A stretch of DNA of 64,000 bases from CAUZWH01 sp965247665 (GTDB lineage Bacteria > Pseudomonadota > Alphaproteobacteria > SHVV01): the NCBI GenBank assembly GCA_965247665.1, contig CBDFHH010000005.1, positions 124,001 through 188,000 of the forward strand. The letters are read 5' to 3'. Within the stretch, counting starts at the first letter, position 1. Every line of letters starts with the position of its first letter. A program made the position numbers and the translations under genes. Below, piece after piece: positions 50,800 through 59,462 of this stretch. The notes beneath the pieces are model-generated. The model made no database searches. It had not been told where the DNA came from and worked only from the letters and a program-made list of their open reading frames with translations.

Positions 50800-51141
50800 A
50801 TGGCACACAAACTGAACGGCGATGGCGCTCCCGAGATCGGTCATAACGCGGGTGACGTGAAGCGCGACCTGATGCTGGCTGCGCAGGAGATCGGCAAGAT
50901 CGACGCCGAGATCGCGGAACTGCGCGAGCGCAAGAACGAGATCAAGCACGAGAAGGTCAAGGCCCACGGCGTCAAGCTGGCGGACTTCAACACCGTCCGC
51001 CGGTGGTGGCACCTCGAGGGCGAGGAACGCTCCTTAACACTGGACAACATTCGCCTGTGCTGCGAGGCGCTGGGCATCGGCGCGCAGGGCGATCTATTCC
51101 CAACGCCGGTCGAAGTAGACGGAGCGGAAGCCCACGCCTGA
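50800..51141 (+). CDS. Small helical phage protein, GapR/DUF2312-like layout
   Basis: 113 residues. A tail-like N-terminus (GDGAPEIGHNAGDVKRDLM) is followed by a coiled-coil pair (IDAEIAELRERKNEIKHEKV), then AHGVKLADFNTVRRWWHLEG. This arrangement recalls DUF2312/GapR DNA-binding proteins, but the match is weak. ATG 50800 has an AAAGGAA site. It is the first gene of the rightward replication block; its stop overlaps the resolvase start (TGATG). Confidence 0.65.
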   Translation: MAHKLNGDGAPEIGHNAGDVKRDLMLAAQEIGKIDAEIAELRERKNEIKHEKVKAHGVKLADFNTVRRWWHLEGEERSLTLDNIRLCCEALGIGAQGDLFPTPVEVDGAEAHA

Positions 51142-51662
51142 TGACCGCGCCGTGCGACATCGTTGCGTTGGATTTGGCCACGTCGACTGGCTGGGCCCGG
51201 TGGAAGTCCGGCGCCAAGGTCCGCCATGGCACCATCAAGATGCCGAAGACCGGACCCGACGTCGGCCGGTTCCTGTCGGAGTTCGGCTATCGCCTCGCGG
51301 ACCTGCTCACCGTCACGCCCGATCTCGTGGTGTTCGAGGCACCGTGGACCGGCCCCAACACGCATCAGGCGACTGCCCGCAAGCTGATGTCGCTCGCCGG
51401 CTTCCTGGAGTTCTTCTGCCACCGTGCGGAGATCCGCTGCCGCGAGGCCAACAACGCCACCGTCCGAAAGCACTTCTGCGGCAAGGGCAAGGCGCCGCGC
51501 GACGAACTGAAATCTCTCGTGATGCAGGCGTGCCGGGCGCGTGGCTGGGAGCCCGCCAACGATGACGAGGCCGATGCTCTCGCAGTGCTCGATTACACGG
51601 CGCACGTCTACAAGATCCCGGTGCCGTGGCCGTGCGGAAGTCTGTTCGGAGAAGCGGCGTGA
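51141..51662 (+). CDS. RuvC-like Holliday junction resolvase
   Basis: 173 residues with RNase-H-fold acids in the right order: Asp in VALDLATSTGWARW, Glu in DLVVFEAPWTGPNTHQA, and DEAD-like NDDEADALAVLDY near the C-terminus. Phage RuvC-type enzymes resolve recombination intermediates before packaging. It follows the GapR-like gene by overlap and leads into a cluster of gene stubs. Confidence 0.87.
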   Translation: MTAPCDIVALDLATSTGWARWKSGAKVRHGTIKMPKTGPDVGRFLSEFGYRLADLLTVTPDLVVFEAPWTGPNTHQATARKLMSLAGFLEFFCHRAEIRCREANNATVRKHFCGKGKAPRDELKSLVMQACRARGWEPANDDEADALAVLDYTAHVYKIPVPWPCGSLFGEAA

Positions 51663-51772
51663 TCAGGATATTTCGCTGTCCGCCCGACTTCCTGATTGGC
51701 GATCCGACCGATCCGTATCTGCGGCGGTGGCACCTGATCCCACGCGGCCAGATCGGACCGGGCTGTGACTGA
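51659..51772 (+). pseudogene. Truncated stub of a phage protein (DPYLRRW type)
   Basis: GTG 51659 overlaps the resolvase stop. The 37 codons read IRIFRCPPDFLIGDPTDPYLRRWHLIP then stop after GPGCD. The DPYLRRW-x-LIPR motif starts a longer phage protein family of about 150 residues (I recall a cupin-like protein). Here only the beginning remains. Confidence 0.5.
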
Positions 51773-51773
51773 T

Positions 51774-51821
51774 CCCTATGCCGAGCTAGCCCGCCGGCGC
51801 ATCCGCGACGACGCGCCGTGA
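51774..51821 (+). pseudogene. Isolated C-terminal tail of a DNA methyltransferase
   Basis: The frame encodes DPYAELARRRIRDDAP and ends at TGA 51819-51821. This matches the end of the intact methyltransferase at 52626-53969 (YAEMARRRIRDDAPL). DNA identity is high over the GCCCGCCGGCGCATCCGCGA stretch. No methylase body precedes it, so it is a leftover of a deleted gene copy. Confidence 0.75.
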
Positions 51822-51952
51822 CGAGTCTCCTGGACGTGATCTCGCTCGGCGCCGGTGTCCAATCAACCGCCATGGCGCTCATGGCAGCGCACGGCGACAC
51901 CGCGCAGCCCGATCTCTGGGCCGGCGAGTGCGAAGGCATGTGCGGAGTATGA
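51818..51952 (+). pseudogene. Truncated PAPS-reductase-like phage gene
   Basis: GTG 51818 overlaps the preceding stop. The 44 codons include LDVISLGAGVQSTAMALMAAHGD, the PP-loop start of phage phosphoadenosine phosphosulfate reductase-like proteins (normally 250 or more residues). The frame then degenerates and stops; the cytosine methyltransferase ATG overlaps the stop. The rest of the gene is gone. Confidence 0.7.
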
Positions 51953-52629
51953 ATCTCGCGCTCGACCTGTTCTGCGGTGCCGGCGGCGCAGCCTTAGGGT
52001 TGATCGAAGCAGGCTTCGAGGTTGTGGGCGTGGATACCGAGGCCCGGCATGCCCGCGTCTACCCGGGTCGGTTTGTTTGCGGCGACGCGATCAATCCGCC
52101 TGTCGACATTCGCGACTTCGACTTCGTGTGGGCCTCGCCACCGTGCCAACGATTCGCTGTCGGCACCAAACGTACTCTCCGATCGGGGCACCCGAACCTC
52201 ATCCCGGAGACGCGCCGACTCCTGAATGAGCATCCGTTCACCGTCATTGAGAACGTTCCCCCTGCTCCGATTCGCGCCGACCTCGTTCTCACCGGGCCGA
52301 TGGTCGGATTGTCCCGCATTGAACGGCGGCGACACTTCGAGTTGTCGTACTGGCCGGGGTTGATACCATCGTTGCGGCATGTGCCGCGCGCCATGTGGGA
52401 AGCCGGCGAGGCGATCTCGGTAACGACATCGCTCTGCGCATCGGCTCACTTCTACCCGCGAAAACGGGCCGGCAAACGCGGGCGGGTTTCACCGGCCGAA
52501 GCCTGCGAAGCAATGGGCATCACCATCCCCATGACGGGCCGCCAAGTCGGTGAGGCCGTCCCTCCCGCCTACGCCGAGTTCATCGGCCGCGCGGCACTGG
52601 CGGCGATAGGCACGAGGGCAGCGGCATGA
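51949..52629 (+). CDS. Small DNA (cytosine-5) methyltransferase
   Basis: 226 residues. Motif I LDLFCGAGGAALGLIEAGFE, motif IV ASPPCQRFAV with the catalytic Cys, motif VI TVIENVPPAPI, and a late motif X-like GRQVGEAVPPAYAEFIG. The length is about half that of typical enzymes. A separate target recognition domain is hardly present, as in some phage-encoded Dcm-like proteins. It may modify phage DNA against restriction. ATG 51949 overlaps the PAPS-reductase stub. Confidence 0.88.
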   Translation: MNLALDLFCGAGGAALGLIEAGFEVVGVDTEARHARVYPGRFVCGDAINPPVDIRDFDFVWASPPCQRFAVGTKRTLRSGHPNLIPETRRLLNEHPFTVIENVPPAPIRADLVLTGPMVGLSRIERRRHFELSYWPGLIPSLRHVPRAMWEAGEAISVTTSLCASAHFYPRKRAGKRGRVSPAEACEAMGITIPMTGRQVGEAVPPAYAEFIGRAALAAIGTRAAA

Positions 52630-53969
52630 CCGTCCGCATCCTCGTCGGCGACGTCTTCGACCGGCTGGCGGAGCTGCCCGACGAGAGCGTGCACTGCGTG
52701 GCGACGTCGCCGCCGTATTTCGGATTGAGGGATTACGGCGTTAAGGGTGCGATCGGCCTCGAGCCGACGTTCGAGGCGCACCTCGACGTGCTGGTGCGCG
52801 TGTTCCGCGAGGTGCGCCGTGTTCTGCGCAAGGACGGCACGTGCTGGCTGAATTACGGGGATGCCTACGCCGGATCGTGGGGTGCTCAGTCTCGCGGCAA
52901 TCCATGCGTTGAGACATCGACGCTTTGGGGCGGCCAAGTCTATGCGGCACCGAAAGGCACGCACACGGGAAGCACAAAGCGCACGCCCGGTCTCAAGCCC
53001 AAGGACCTGATGATGATGCCGGCGCGCGTCGCCCTCGCGCTGCAAGCGGACGGCTGGTGGCTGCGCTCGGAGATTATTTACGCGAAAGCCAACCCGATGC
53101 CGGAGAGCGTGACCGACAGACCTACGAGCGCGCATGAGAAGGTGTTTCTGCTGACGCGTAGCGCTCGGTATTTCTACGACGCGGATGCTGTCCGGATTCC
53201 CGTCACTGGCGGTGCGCACGCTCGGCGGAAGGACGGCGAGCGAAAGCCAGCAAAGGGGTCAGATCCGAATGACCGCCGGGCCGGAACATGGAAGGAGCGA
53301 CCAACCAAAATGCCCGACGGCTGGGACACCGGCCCAGGCACTCACGGCAGGTTCCACCGGAAAGGTCGTGAGAAGGGCAAGCGAGCGCAGCCACCACGCC
53401 ATGAAGCGCACGGCCAGATGCACAATGGGCTTGCAGCGTTGGACGAGATGCCCAAGGCCGAACAGCAAGCGAACGGCGCGAACCTGCGCAATGTCTGGAC
53501 CATCGCGACGCACTCATTCCCGGGCGCCCACTTCGCCACCTTCCCGCCGGCGCTAGTGGAACCGTGCATCAAGGCCGGCACGAGCGAGAAGGGGTGCTGC
53601 GCGGAGTGTGGGTCGCCTTGGGGGCGGGACGTAGAGAAATCGACGCGATTTGAAAGCGGGTCTGGGCGTGCTGGGAACCCGCCAAACGGCAAACACGAAG
53701 GCTCCGATCAAGCTACCAGCGGGATTTACGACATTCGAATGGGCCCGTGTATAGAGACACGCACAATCGGTTGGAACCCCACCTGCGACCACGACGCTGG
53801 GCCCATCCCTTGCACCGTCCTCGACCCTTTCGGCGGCAGCGGAACCGTCGGCCTGGTCGCCGCCAGGCGCCGCCGGGACGCGATACTCATCGAACTCAAT
53901 CCCGCATACGCGGAAATGGCCCGCCGGCGCATCCGCGACGACGCGCCGCTACTGACGGAGGTCGCGTGA
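52626..53969 (+). CDS. Site-specific DNA methyltransferase (N4/N6 amino class, beta order)
   Basis: 447 residues. Catalytic motif IV is TSPPYFGLRDYG near the N-terminus and motif I DPFGGSGTVGLVA near the C-terminus, the beta-class order. The central part includes a metal-like GCCAECGSPWGR segment and a long basic insert. SPPY favours N4-cytosine or N6-adenine methylation. It overlaps the cytosine methyltransferase by 4 bp, so the prophage makes two different DNA methylases and no restriction partner. Its 3' end matches two stray tails at 51.8 and 57.6 kb. Confidence 0.9.
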   Translation: MTVRILVGDVFDRLAELPDESVHCVATSPPYFGLRDYGVKGAIGLEPTFEAHLDVLVRVFREVRRVLRKDGTCWLNYGDAYAGSWGAQSRGNPCVETSTLWGGQVYAAPKGTHTGSTKRTPGLKPKDLMMMPARVALALQADGWWLRSEIIYAKANPMPESVTDRPTSAHEKVFLLTRSARYFYDADAVRIPVTGGAHARRKDGERKPAKGSDPNDRRAGTWKERPTKMPDGWDTGPGTHGRFHRKGREKGKRAQPPRHEAHGQMHNGLAALDEMPKAEQQANGANLRNVWTIATHSFPGAHFATFPPALVEPCIKAGTSEKGCCAECGSPWGRDVEKSTRFESGSGRAGNPPNGKHEGSDQATSGIYDIRMGPCIETRTIGWNPTCDHDAGPIPCTVLDPFGGSGTVGLVAARRRRDAILIELNPAYAEMARRRIRDDAPLLTEVA

Positions 53970-54220
53970 TGGCGGGTCCGGTACCTCCGGCTTCGATTCG
54001 ACGATCTGGTGTCGTGCACGACGCCGGAAACGGCTTGAGGGTCGCTGCCCTGCAATCCCCGGAGCCGACCGCTGCCGACGAGCTCCGCGAGTCACTGTGG
54101 AACGGCTACACGTTCGCGCTTGAGCGATTCAAGGAAGGCCCCACGCCGAAGACTTGGCGCGATCTGTGCCGCGCCTACGAGGCGTGGCAGGTGGCGTTTA
54201 ACACGGAGCCCGACCGATGA
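53969..54220 (+). CDS. 83-residue hypothetical phage protein
   Basis: ATG 53969 overlaps the methyltransferase stop (TGATG). The product has a loose N-terminus and a helical C-terminal half: DELRESLWNGYTFALERFKE then WRDLCRAYEAWQVAFN. It overlaps dnaB by 4 bp. Function unknown, perhaps helicase-related by position. Confidence 0.6.
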   Translation: MAGPVPPASIRRSGVVHDAGNGLRVAALQSPEPTAADELRESLWNGYTFALERFKEGPTPKTWRDLCRAYEAWQVAFNTEPDR

Positions 54221-55590
54221 CGGCCAATTCCCTCGACAGCACCGAGCTCGAACAAGCGCTGCTCAGCGCGATCCTGGTCGATAACGGGCTCCTGAGCGAG
54301 TGCGACCGGCTGGAGCCGGAGCACTTCGGCGAGGCGTTCAACGCGCGCCTGTTCGAGACCATCCGCCACATGGCGGGGCGCGACGAGATCGCCTCGCCGC
54401 TGACCATCGGCCGATACTTGGACGACGATCAGGCCCGATCCTATGCGGCGTCCCTGGTGGCCGATTCCGTCGGTATCCATCCGAAATCCGTCAGGAAGTT
54501 CGCCGAGGCGCTGTTCGACGCCTGGCGCCGGAGAACAATCGCCGATCTCGGCAACGAGCTGATCCGCTGGGCCGAAAGCCCCGATGCCGGGGAAGGTGTG
54601 GGGCAGAAGGTCGGCGACGTGCAGGCCCGTATGGATGCGCTCTCCGTCGCCGGCGGGACAGGCGGGCCGGTGTTGTTCGGCGACGTGCTGGCGCAGGCCC
54701 TCGACGAAGCCGAGGAACGCTACAAGAGCTCCTCCGGCCTGCTCGGCCTCGCCACCGGACTGCATGCACTCGACGATGTGTTGAGCGGCCTTGTGCCGGG
54801 CAACCTGATCGTGCTCGCCGGCCGTCCGGGCATGGGCAAGTCGGCTTTGGCGCTGTCGATCGCGCTGCACGTCGCACGCTCGCTGAATATCCCGACCCAG
54901 TTCTTCTCGCTGGAGATGACGGCGGTCCAGCTCGGTCAGCGCGATCTCGCGGCAACCACCGATCTCAAGTACCACGACATCGGCCGCGGGCGGTTCTCGA
55001 TGGACGACTTCCACCGAATGTACGCCGTCGCCCACGCCGAGAAACGTGTGCCGATGCTGGTCGACACGACGCCGGGCCTGACCGTTGAATCGATCCGTGC
55101 CCGGACCCGGGCGGCAGTGCGCCGCAACCCTGTCGGCCTGATCGTGATCGATCACCTGGGCAAGATCCGCAAGCCTCAGATGAACAACGACGTCGCCGCG
55201 ATCGGCTACATCACCAACTCGCTGGCGATGATGGCGAAGGAGATCGGGACACCGGTGCTGCTTCTGTCGCAGCTCAACCGCGCGGTCGACGCACGCGACG
55301 ACAAGCGCCCGGGAATGCCGGACCTGCGCGGCTCGGGGAACATCGAGGAAGACGCGGATTCGATCCTGTTCCTGTACCGCCATCACTACTACGTGCGGAC
55401 CCCGCCGGTCGACCCGAAGGAGCGGGAGAAATGGCACGCAGACAAGAACATCTGCGAGGTCAACATCGCCAAGAACCGGCACGGCCCGGCACCGCAGACG
55501 GTTCGCGTCTACGCCAACATGGCAACCGGCAAGTTCGCGTCGCTGTCGCGGCGCGACGACAGCCACCTGCAAGGGGAGGTTCAGCTTTGA
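54217..55590 (+). CDS. dnaB: Replicative DNA helicase, DnaB family
   Basis: 457 residues. The N-terminal helical domain begins STELEQALLSAILVDNGLL. The RecA-like core has Walker A LAGRPGMGKSALALSIA, Walker B VGLIVIDHLG, LLLSQLNRAVDARDDKRPGM and LRGSGNIEEDADSILFLYR. It unwinds DNA at the phage origin, presumably loaded by the adjacent replication protein. The start overlaps the preceding gene by 4 bp. Confidence 0.95.
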   Translation: MTANSLDSTELEQALLSAILVDNGLLSECDRLEPEHFGEAFNARLFETIRHMAGRDEIASPLTIGRYLDDDQARSYAASLVADSVGIHPKSVRKFAEALFDAWRRRTIADLGNELIRWAESPDAGEGVGQKVGDVQARMDALSVAGGTGGPVLFGDVLAQALDEAEERYKSSSGLLGLATGLHALDDVLSGLVPGNLIVLAGRPGMGKSALALSIALHVARSLNIPTQFFSLEMTAVQLGQRDLAATTDLKYHDIGRGRFSMDDFHRMYAVAHAEKRVPMLVDTTPGLTVESIRARTRAAVRRNPVGLIVIDHLGKIRKPQMNNDVAAIGYITNSLAMMAKEIGTPVLLLSQLNRAVDARDDKRPGMPDLRGSGNIEEDADSILFLYRHHYYVRTPPVDPKEREKWHADKNICEVNIAKNRHGPAPQTVRVYANMATGKFASLSRRDDSHLQGEVQL

Positions 55591-55611
55591 AGCGGATTGG
55601 CCTCAGCGGCT

Positions 55612-56595
<984 letters not shown>

Positions 56596-56614
56596 CCGAC
56601 AAGGAGACGAGGAA

Positions 56615-57502
56615 GTGACGGGACTGCTGTGCATCTACCACGGGAATTGCGCCGACGGATTCGGCGCGGCATGGGCCGTGCATCAACGCTGCAAGCGCAG
56701 CGGCATCTCGGTCGAGTTCCACGCCGGCGTGTACCAGGACCCACCGCCCGAAGTGACCGACCACCACGTTCTGATCGTGGATTTCTCGTACAAGCGTCCC
56801 GTCCTCGAGCAAATGGCGGAGCAGGCGCGGTCCGTGGTCATCCTCGACCACCACAAGAGCGCGGCCGAGGACTTGGCGGGGTTTCGGGAGCCGGCACCGT
56901 TCGAGGAATGGAACGACGACGGCTTGCCGCTTGTTGCGGACGACAAAGAGCCGATCGCGGCGCTGTTCGACATGGAGCGATCCGGTGCCGGGATTACGTG
57001 GGATTTCTTCTTCCCGCATGAGAAGCGTCCGCCGCTGATCGACCATATCGAAGACCGGGACCTGTGGCGGTTCCGGCTGGACGGAACGCGCGAAATTCAG
57101 GCGTGCGTGTTCTCCCATCCCTACGACTTCGAGGTCTGGGATCAGCTCATAGGCGCGGACATGGGCAGTCTGCGAAATGAAGGGGAGGCGATCGAGCGCA
57201 AGCACTTCAAGGACATCGCCGAGCTGGTTGAGGTCTGCCGCCGCCGCATGGTGATCGGAGGTTACGACGTTCCGGTTGCAAGCTTGCCCTACACACTGAC
57301 GAGCGATGCCGGTCACCAGATGGCGCAAGGGGAACCCTTCGCGGTCTGCTATTGGGACACTCCGGACGGGCGCGTGTTCTCGCTGCGGAGCACCGATGAC
57401 GGGTTGGACGTGTCAGATATCGCCCGACAGTTCGGCGGCGGCGGACATCAACACGCGGCCGGTTTCCGGGTTCCGCGCGATCACGAGTTGGCGCGGGCGT
57501 GA
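56615..57502 (+). CDS. DHH/DHHA1 family phosphoesterase
   Basis: 295 residues. DHH-type metal motifs: CIYHGNCADGFGAAWAV at the start, a middle Asp in VLIVDFSYK, the DHH triad in VVILDHHKSAAEDL, and the DHHA1 nucleotide motif FGGGGHQHAAGFRVP at the C-terminus. Family members hydrolyse short oligonucleotides, pAp or cyclic dinucleotides. The start is GTG 56615 behind AAGGAG. A phage could use it for nucleotide scavenging or to remove immune signalling nucleotides; the latter is inference. Confidence 0.88.
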   Translation: MTGLLCIYHGNCADGFGAAWAVHQRCKRSGISVEFHAGVYQDPPPEVTDHHVLIVDFSYKRPVLEQMAEQARSVVILDHHKSAAEDLAGFREPAPFEEWNDDGLPLVADDKEPIAALFDMERSGAGITWDFFFPHEKRPPLIDHIEDRDLWRFRLDGTREIQACVFSHPYDFEVWDQLIGADMGSLRNEGEAIERKHFKDIAELVEVCRRRMVIGGYDVPVASLPYTLTSDAGHQMAQGEPFAVCYWDTPDGRVFSLRSTDDGLDVSDIARQFGGGGHQHAAGFRVPRDHELARA

Positions 57503-57591
57503 TCCCGATGAAAGCGCGACGGCGCTGGCGCTGGTGGATGACGACGAGGGCGGCCGGGACATGATCGACAACGCAAAGCAGTCTGAATGCC

Positions 57592-57664
57592 GCTGGAATA
57601 TGTGGAGCTGGCCCGCCGGCGCATCCGTGGCGACGCGCCGCTACTGACGGAGGTCGCGTCATGA
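57592..57664 (+). pseudogene. Second isolated methyltransferase C-terminal tail
   Basis: The frame reads LEYVELARRRIRGDAPLLTE then VAS and TGA 57662-57664. It matches the last codons of the methyltransferase at 52626-53969, with near-identical DNA from 57609 (TGGCCCGCCGGCGCATCCG) through the GTCGCGT before the next ATG. No body precedes it. The region 57499-57592 contains only micro-frames (for example 57499-57564, basic), which I do not call as genes. Confidence 0.7.
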
Positions 57665-57984
57665 AGCATGTCTGGGAAATCTGGCGTGTGCTGGTGGTAA
57701 TACTCGCCGCATTCGTCATCGCGATCTTGGCCATCCCCGTGGCGCAATCGGATCCGAAATCGGTTTGCGGGCCGTTCTCGGTGATAGACGAAGTGCTGCG
57801 TGAAGAATTCAGCGAGAAACCCGTCTGGCGCGGCCTCGATGAATATGGGCGCTTGGTGGTTCTGTATGAAGGGTTCCGCGGCACCTGGACGATCATGGTT
57901 GCGATGCCAGGCGGCTACACCTGCGCCATCAGCGTGGGCAATGGCAGCGAGTTCTACGGCGCAATAACGGGAACGGCGGCATGA
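57661..57984 (+). CDS. Membrane-anchored or secreted small phage protein
   Basis: 107 residues. An N-terminal hydrophobic helix (VLVVILAAFVIAILAIPVA) is followed by a soluble part with two cysteines: SVCGPFSVIDEVLREEFSEK, WTIMVAMPGGYTC and GSEFYGAITGT. No family recognised. It starts right at the methyltransferase-tail scar, which seems to have donated the upstream junction. Confidence 0.7.
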   Translation: MKHVWEIWRVLVVILAAFVIAILAIPVAQSDPKSVCGPFSVIDEVLREEFSEKPVWRGLDEYGRLVVLYEGFRGTWTIMVAMPGGYTCAISVGNGSEFYGAITGTAA

Positions 57985-58067
57985 GCGGCGGCGTTCTGAT
58001 CCTGGTCGCCGGCGTCGTCGTGGTTCCGCTGCTCCACCCGAGCCAGCGCGGCCACTACGGAGGGTAG
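57981..58067 (+). CDS. 28-residue membrane microprotein
   Basis: ATG 57981 overlaps the previous stop (ATGA). The product is SGGVLILVAGVVVVPLL plus a short polar tail, a single membrane helix. The coupling overlap and clean hydrophobic run argue for a real gene. Function unknown. Confidence 0.45.
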   Translation: MSGGVLILVAGVVVVPLLHPSQRGHYGG

Positions 58068-58072
58068 GGAAA

Positions 58073-58399
58073 ATGAACCGTGGGAACACCACCACGGCCG
58101 ACCAACCGCCCGAGTTCGACGACCGCATGCGCTGCCCGGCATGCGACAAAGGGCTCGGCGACATGGTTCAAGCCACGCCGCTGTCGGACGGGACGATCCG
58201 GCGCATGCGGGTGTGCGGATGCTGCGGACACGGATGGGGCACGATCGAGATCACCGGCACGCCGCGCGAGGCCGAGGATGCCGCGATGATCTGCACCGCG
58301 TCGGAACACGTCGCCAGCGCCCAGCGCTTGCTGAAACGGCTGTCGGAACGCGATCGCGTTACCCGCAATGGCCGGATTCGGGGGGCGCGTGCCGCGTGA
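58073..58399 (+). CDS. Zinc-ribbon phage protein
   Basis: 108 residues with two CxxC pairs (MRCPACDKGLGD and VCGCCGHGWG), an NrdR/Ogr-like zinc ribbon. A helical tail follows (SAQRLLKRLSERDRVT). Possibly a transcription factor of the late-control type or a nucleic-acid-binding helper. ATG 58073 follows GGGAAA. Confidence 0.72.
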   Translation: MNRGNTTTADQPPEFDDRMRCPACDKGLGDMVQATPLSDGTIRRMRVCGCCGHGWGTIEITGTPREAEDAAMICTASEHVASAQRLLKRLSERDRVTRNGRIRGARAA

Positions 58400-58422
58400 C
58401 CGAAGCGCACGAAGTCTGAATA

Positions 58423-58989
58423 TTGGCCAAGCGCAGGAGACGCATCGCCACAGGCAAGGCGCAACAGCAACGCTCGCGTCCCGAGGTCGTCACCCTGCCC
58501 GGTGGCCGCAAGGCCGAGATCGTACGCGAGGCAGACCCCGAGGGCCGGCCGGTTGCCCATGCGCGTACCGTCGACACGGTGGCGCGCATGCTGAAGGCCG
58601 GCACCATAACCCGGGCCATGCACGATGCCGCGCGCGACTTCGAGGCCCACTTCATCATCGGCGCCTACGACGTCACGCCGCCGCGAGACATGGTCCGCGT
58701 CTCAGGCGGCGGCTGGACGAACGACCTCACCGACAACCAGATCGCCGCCCGCAACCGGGTGGCGCGCGCCCTCGGCACGCTGGGTGGGGTCGGTAGTCCC
58801 GGCGGCAGCTGCGTCTGGCACGTGGTCGGGCTGGGCTACAGCCTGCGCGAATGGGCGCTCGGTCAGGGTTGGGCCGGTCGTTCGGTTCACATTCATCAGG
58901 CGACCGGCATGTTAATTACAGCGCTTGGCGTGCTTGCCGTTCACTATGGCTATGAACGGGCGAATTCTCGAGCGCGGACAAAGGGTTAG
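58423..58989 (+). CDS. DUF6456-like protein in the lambda Q position
   Basis: 188 residues. A basic start (AKRRRRIATGKAQQQRSRP) precedes a helical domain with TITRAMHDAARDFEAHFIIG, AARNRVARALGTLGG and the C-terminal VWHVVGLGYSLREWALGQGW / ALGVLAVHYG pattern that I associate with DUF6456. The start is TTG 58423. It is the last gene of the early rightward block and lies immediately before a promoter-terminator unit, like antiterminator Q. A late-regulator role is inferred from this position only. Confidence 0.7.
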   Translation: MAKRRRRIATGKAQQQRSRPEVVTLPGGRKAEIVREADPEGRPVAHARTVDTVARMLKAGTITRAMHDAARDFEAHFIIGAYDVTPPRDMVRVSGGGWTNDLTDNQIAARNRVARALGTLGGVGSPGGSCVWHVVGLGYSLREWALGQGWAGRSVHIHQATGMLITALGVLAVHYGYERANSRARTKG

Positions 58990-59010
58990 AGATTATCTAC
59001 ATGTTGGGGA

Positions 59011-59040
59011 TTGACAGGTGTGCCACACAACAGGCAGTAT
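59011..59040 (+). promoter_or_regulatory. Candidate late promoter (pR'-like)
   Basis: A perfect -35 TTGACA at 59011-59016 and a weak -10 CAGTAT at 59035-59040 are separated by 18 bp. It lies 22 bp after the DUF6456 gene and points to the late genes. Initiation near 59047 would give a roughly 58-nt transcript ending at the terminator below. Confidence 0.45.
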
Positions 59041-59046
59041 TTCGTC

Positions 59047-59104
59047 AGCGTGAGTTGGTGCGTCAGCACCCCACCCGTCCCGGCATCGTCGCGGCGGGTT
59101 TTTT
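59047..59104 (+). ncRNA. Candidate short terminated leader RNA (6S-like in lambda sense)
   Basis: Between the candidate promoter and the T-run lie two hairpins: GGTGC-GTCA-GCACC at 59057-59070 and the terminator stem. In lambda the pR' promoter makes such a short terminated RNA unless Q modifies polymerase. No protein is encoded. This is inference from layout. Confidence 0.35.
59074..59104 (+). terminator. Rho-independent terminator after the early block (tR'-like)
   Basis: CCCGTCCCG (59074-59082) pairs with CGCGGCGGG (59090-59098), with one G-T pair and one mismatch, around a 7-nt loop. Six T follow at 59099-59104. It stops transcription from the replication block or the candidate late promoter. 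Confidence 0.7.
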
Positions 59105-59462
59105 GTTGCTTGAAGGAGTTCGAACATGAGCCTGCCTCGAGTAGTAGCGCGGGCGGGTAGACCACGGTCGGGCACCCCCTGATCGCGCCGGGGCAGAACC
59201 GGCAGCCCGCTCCAACCTCTTATGGCGCCCGTCTCCGATCCGAGGCCGCGGTGGTGTGATTGGTCGCGGCCTGCAGATCGGACCTGGCGGGGCTCTACGG
59301 GGAAATGGCTGGGTAGAACTCGTCGACTGTCTTGCTGATCTCGTCGGCGAACCACGCCGCGACAATGATGGAGACAGCGATACCTTTACCGCCGTCAACG
59401 TGGGAAAACCCAGACGGTTTAGTCAGAGGAATAAGGGATGGCGGCCTGAGACATTGCCTGAG
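59105..59462. other. Non-coding stretch between terminator and secreted-protein gene
   Basis: A strong ribosome site (GAAGGAG) precedes ATG 59126, but that frame has only 18 codons (SLPRVVARAGRPRSGTP). On the minus strand, roughly 59308-59430 reads like protein (GKGIAVSIIVAAWFADEISK; TVDEFYPAIS) but has no usual start codon; it may be a gene remnant. Nothing else is recognised. Confidence 0.45.

Noticed and set aside
54175..55572. 465-codon minus-strand frame over dnaB
   Set aside because: Shadow of dnaB with no domain pattern.
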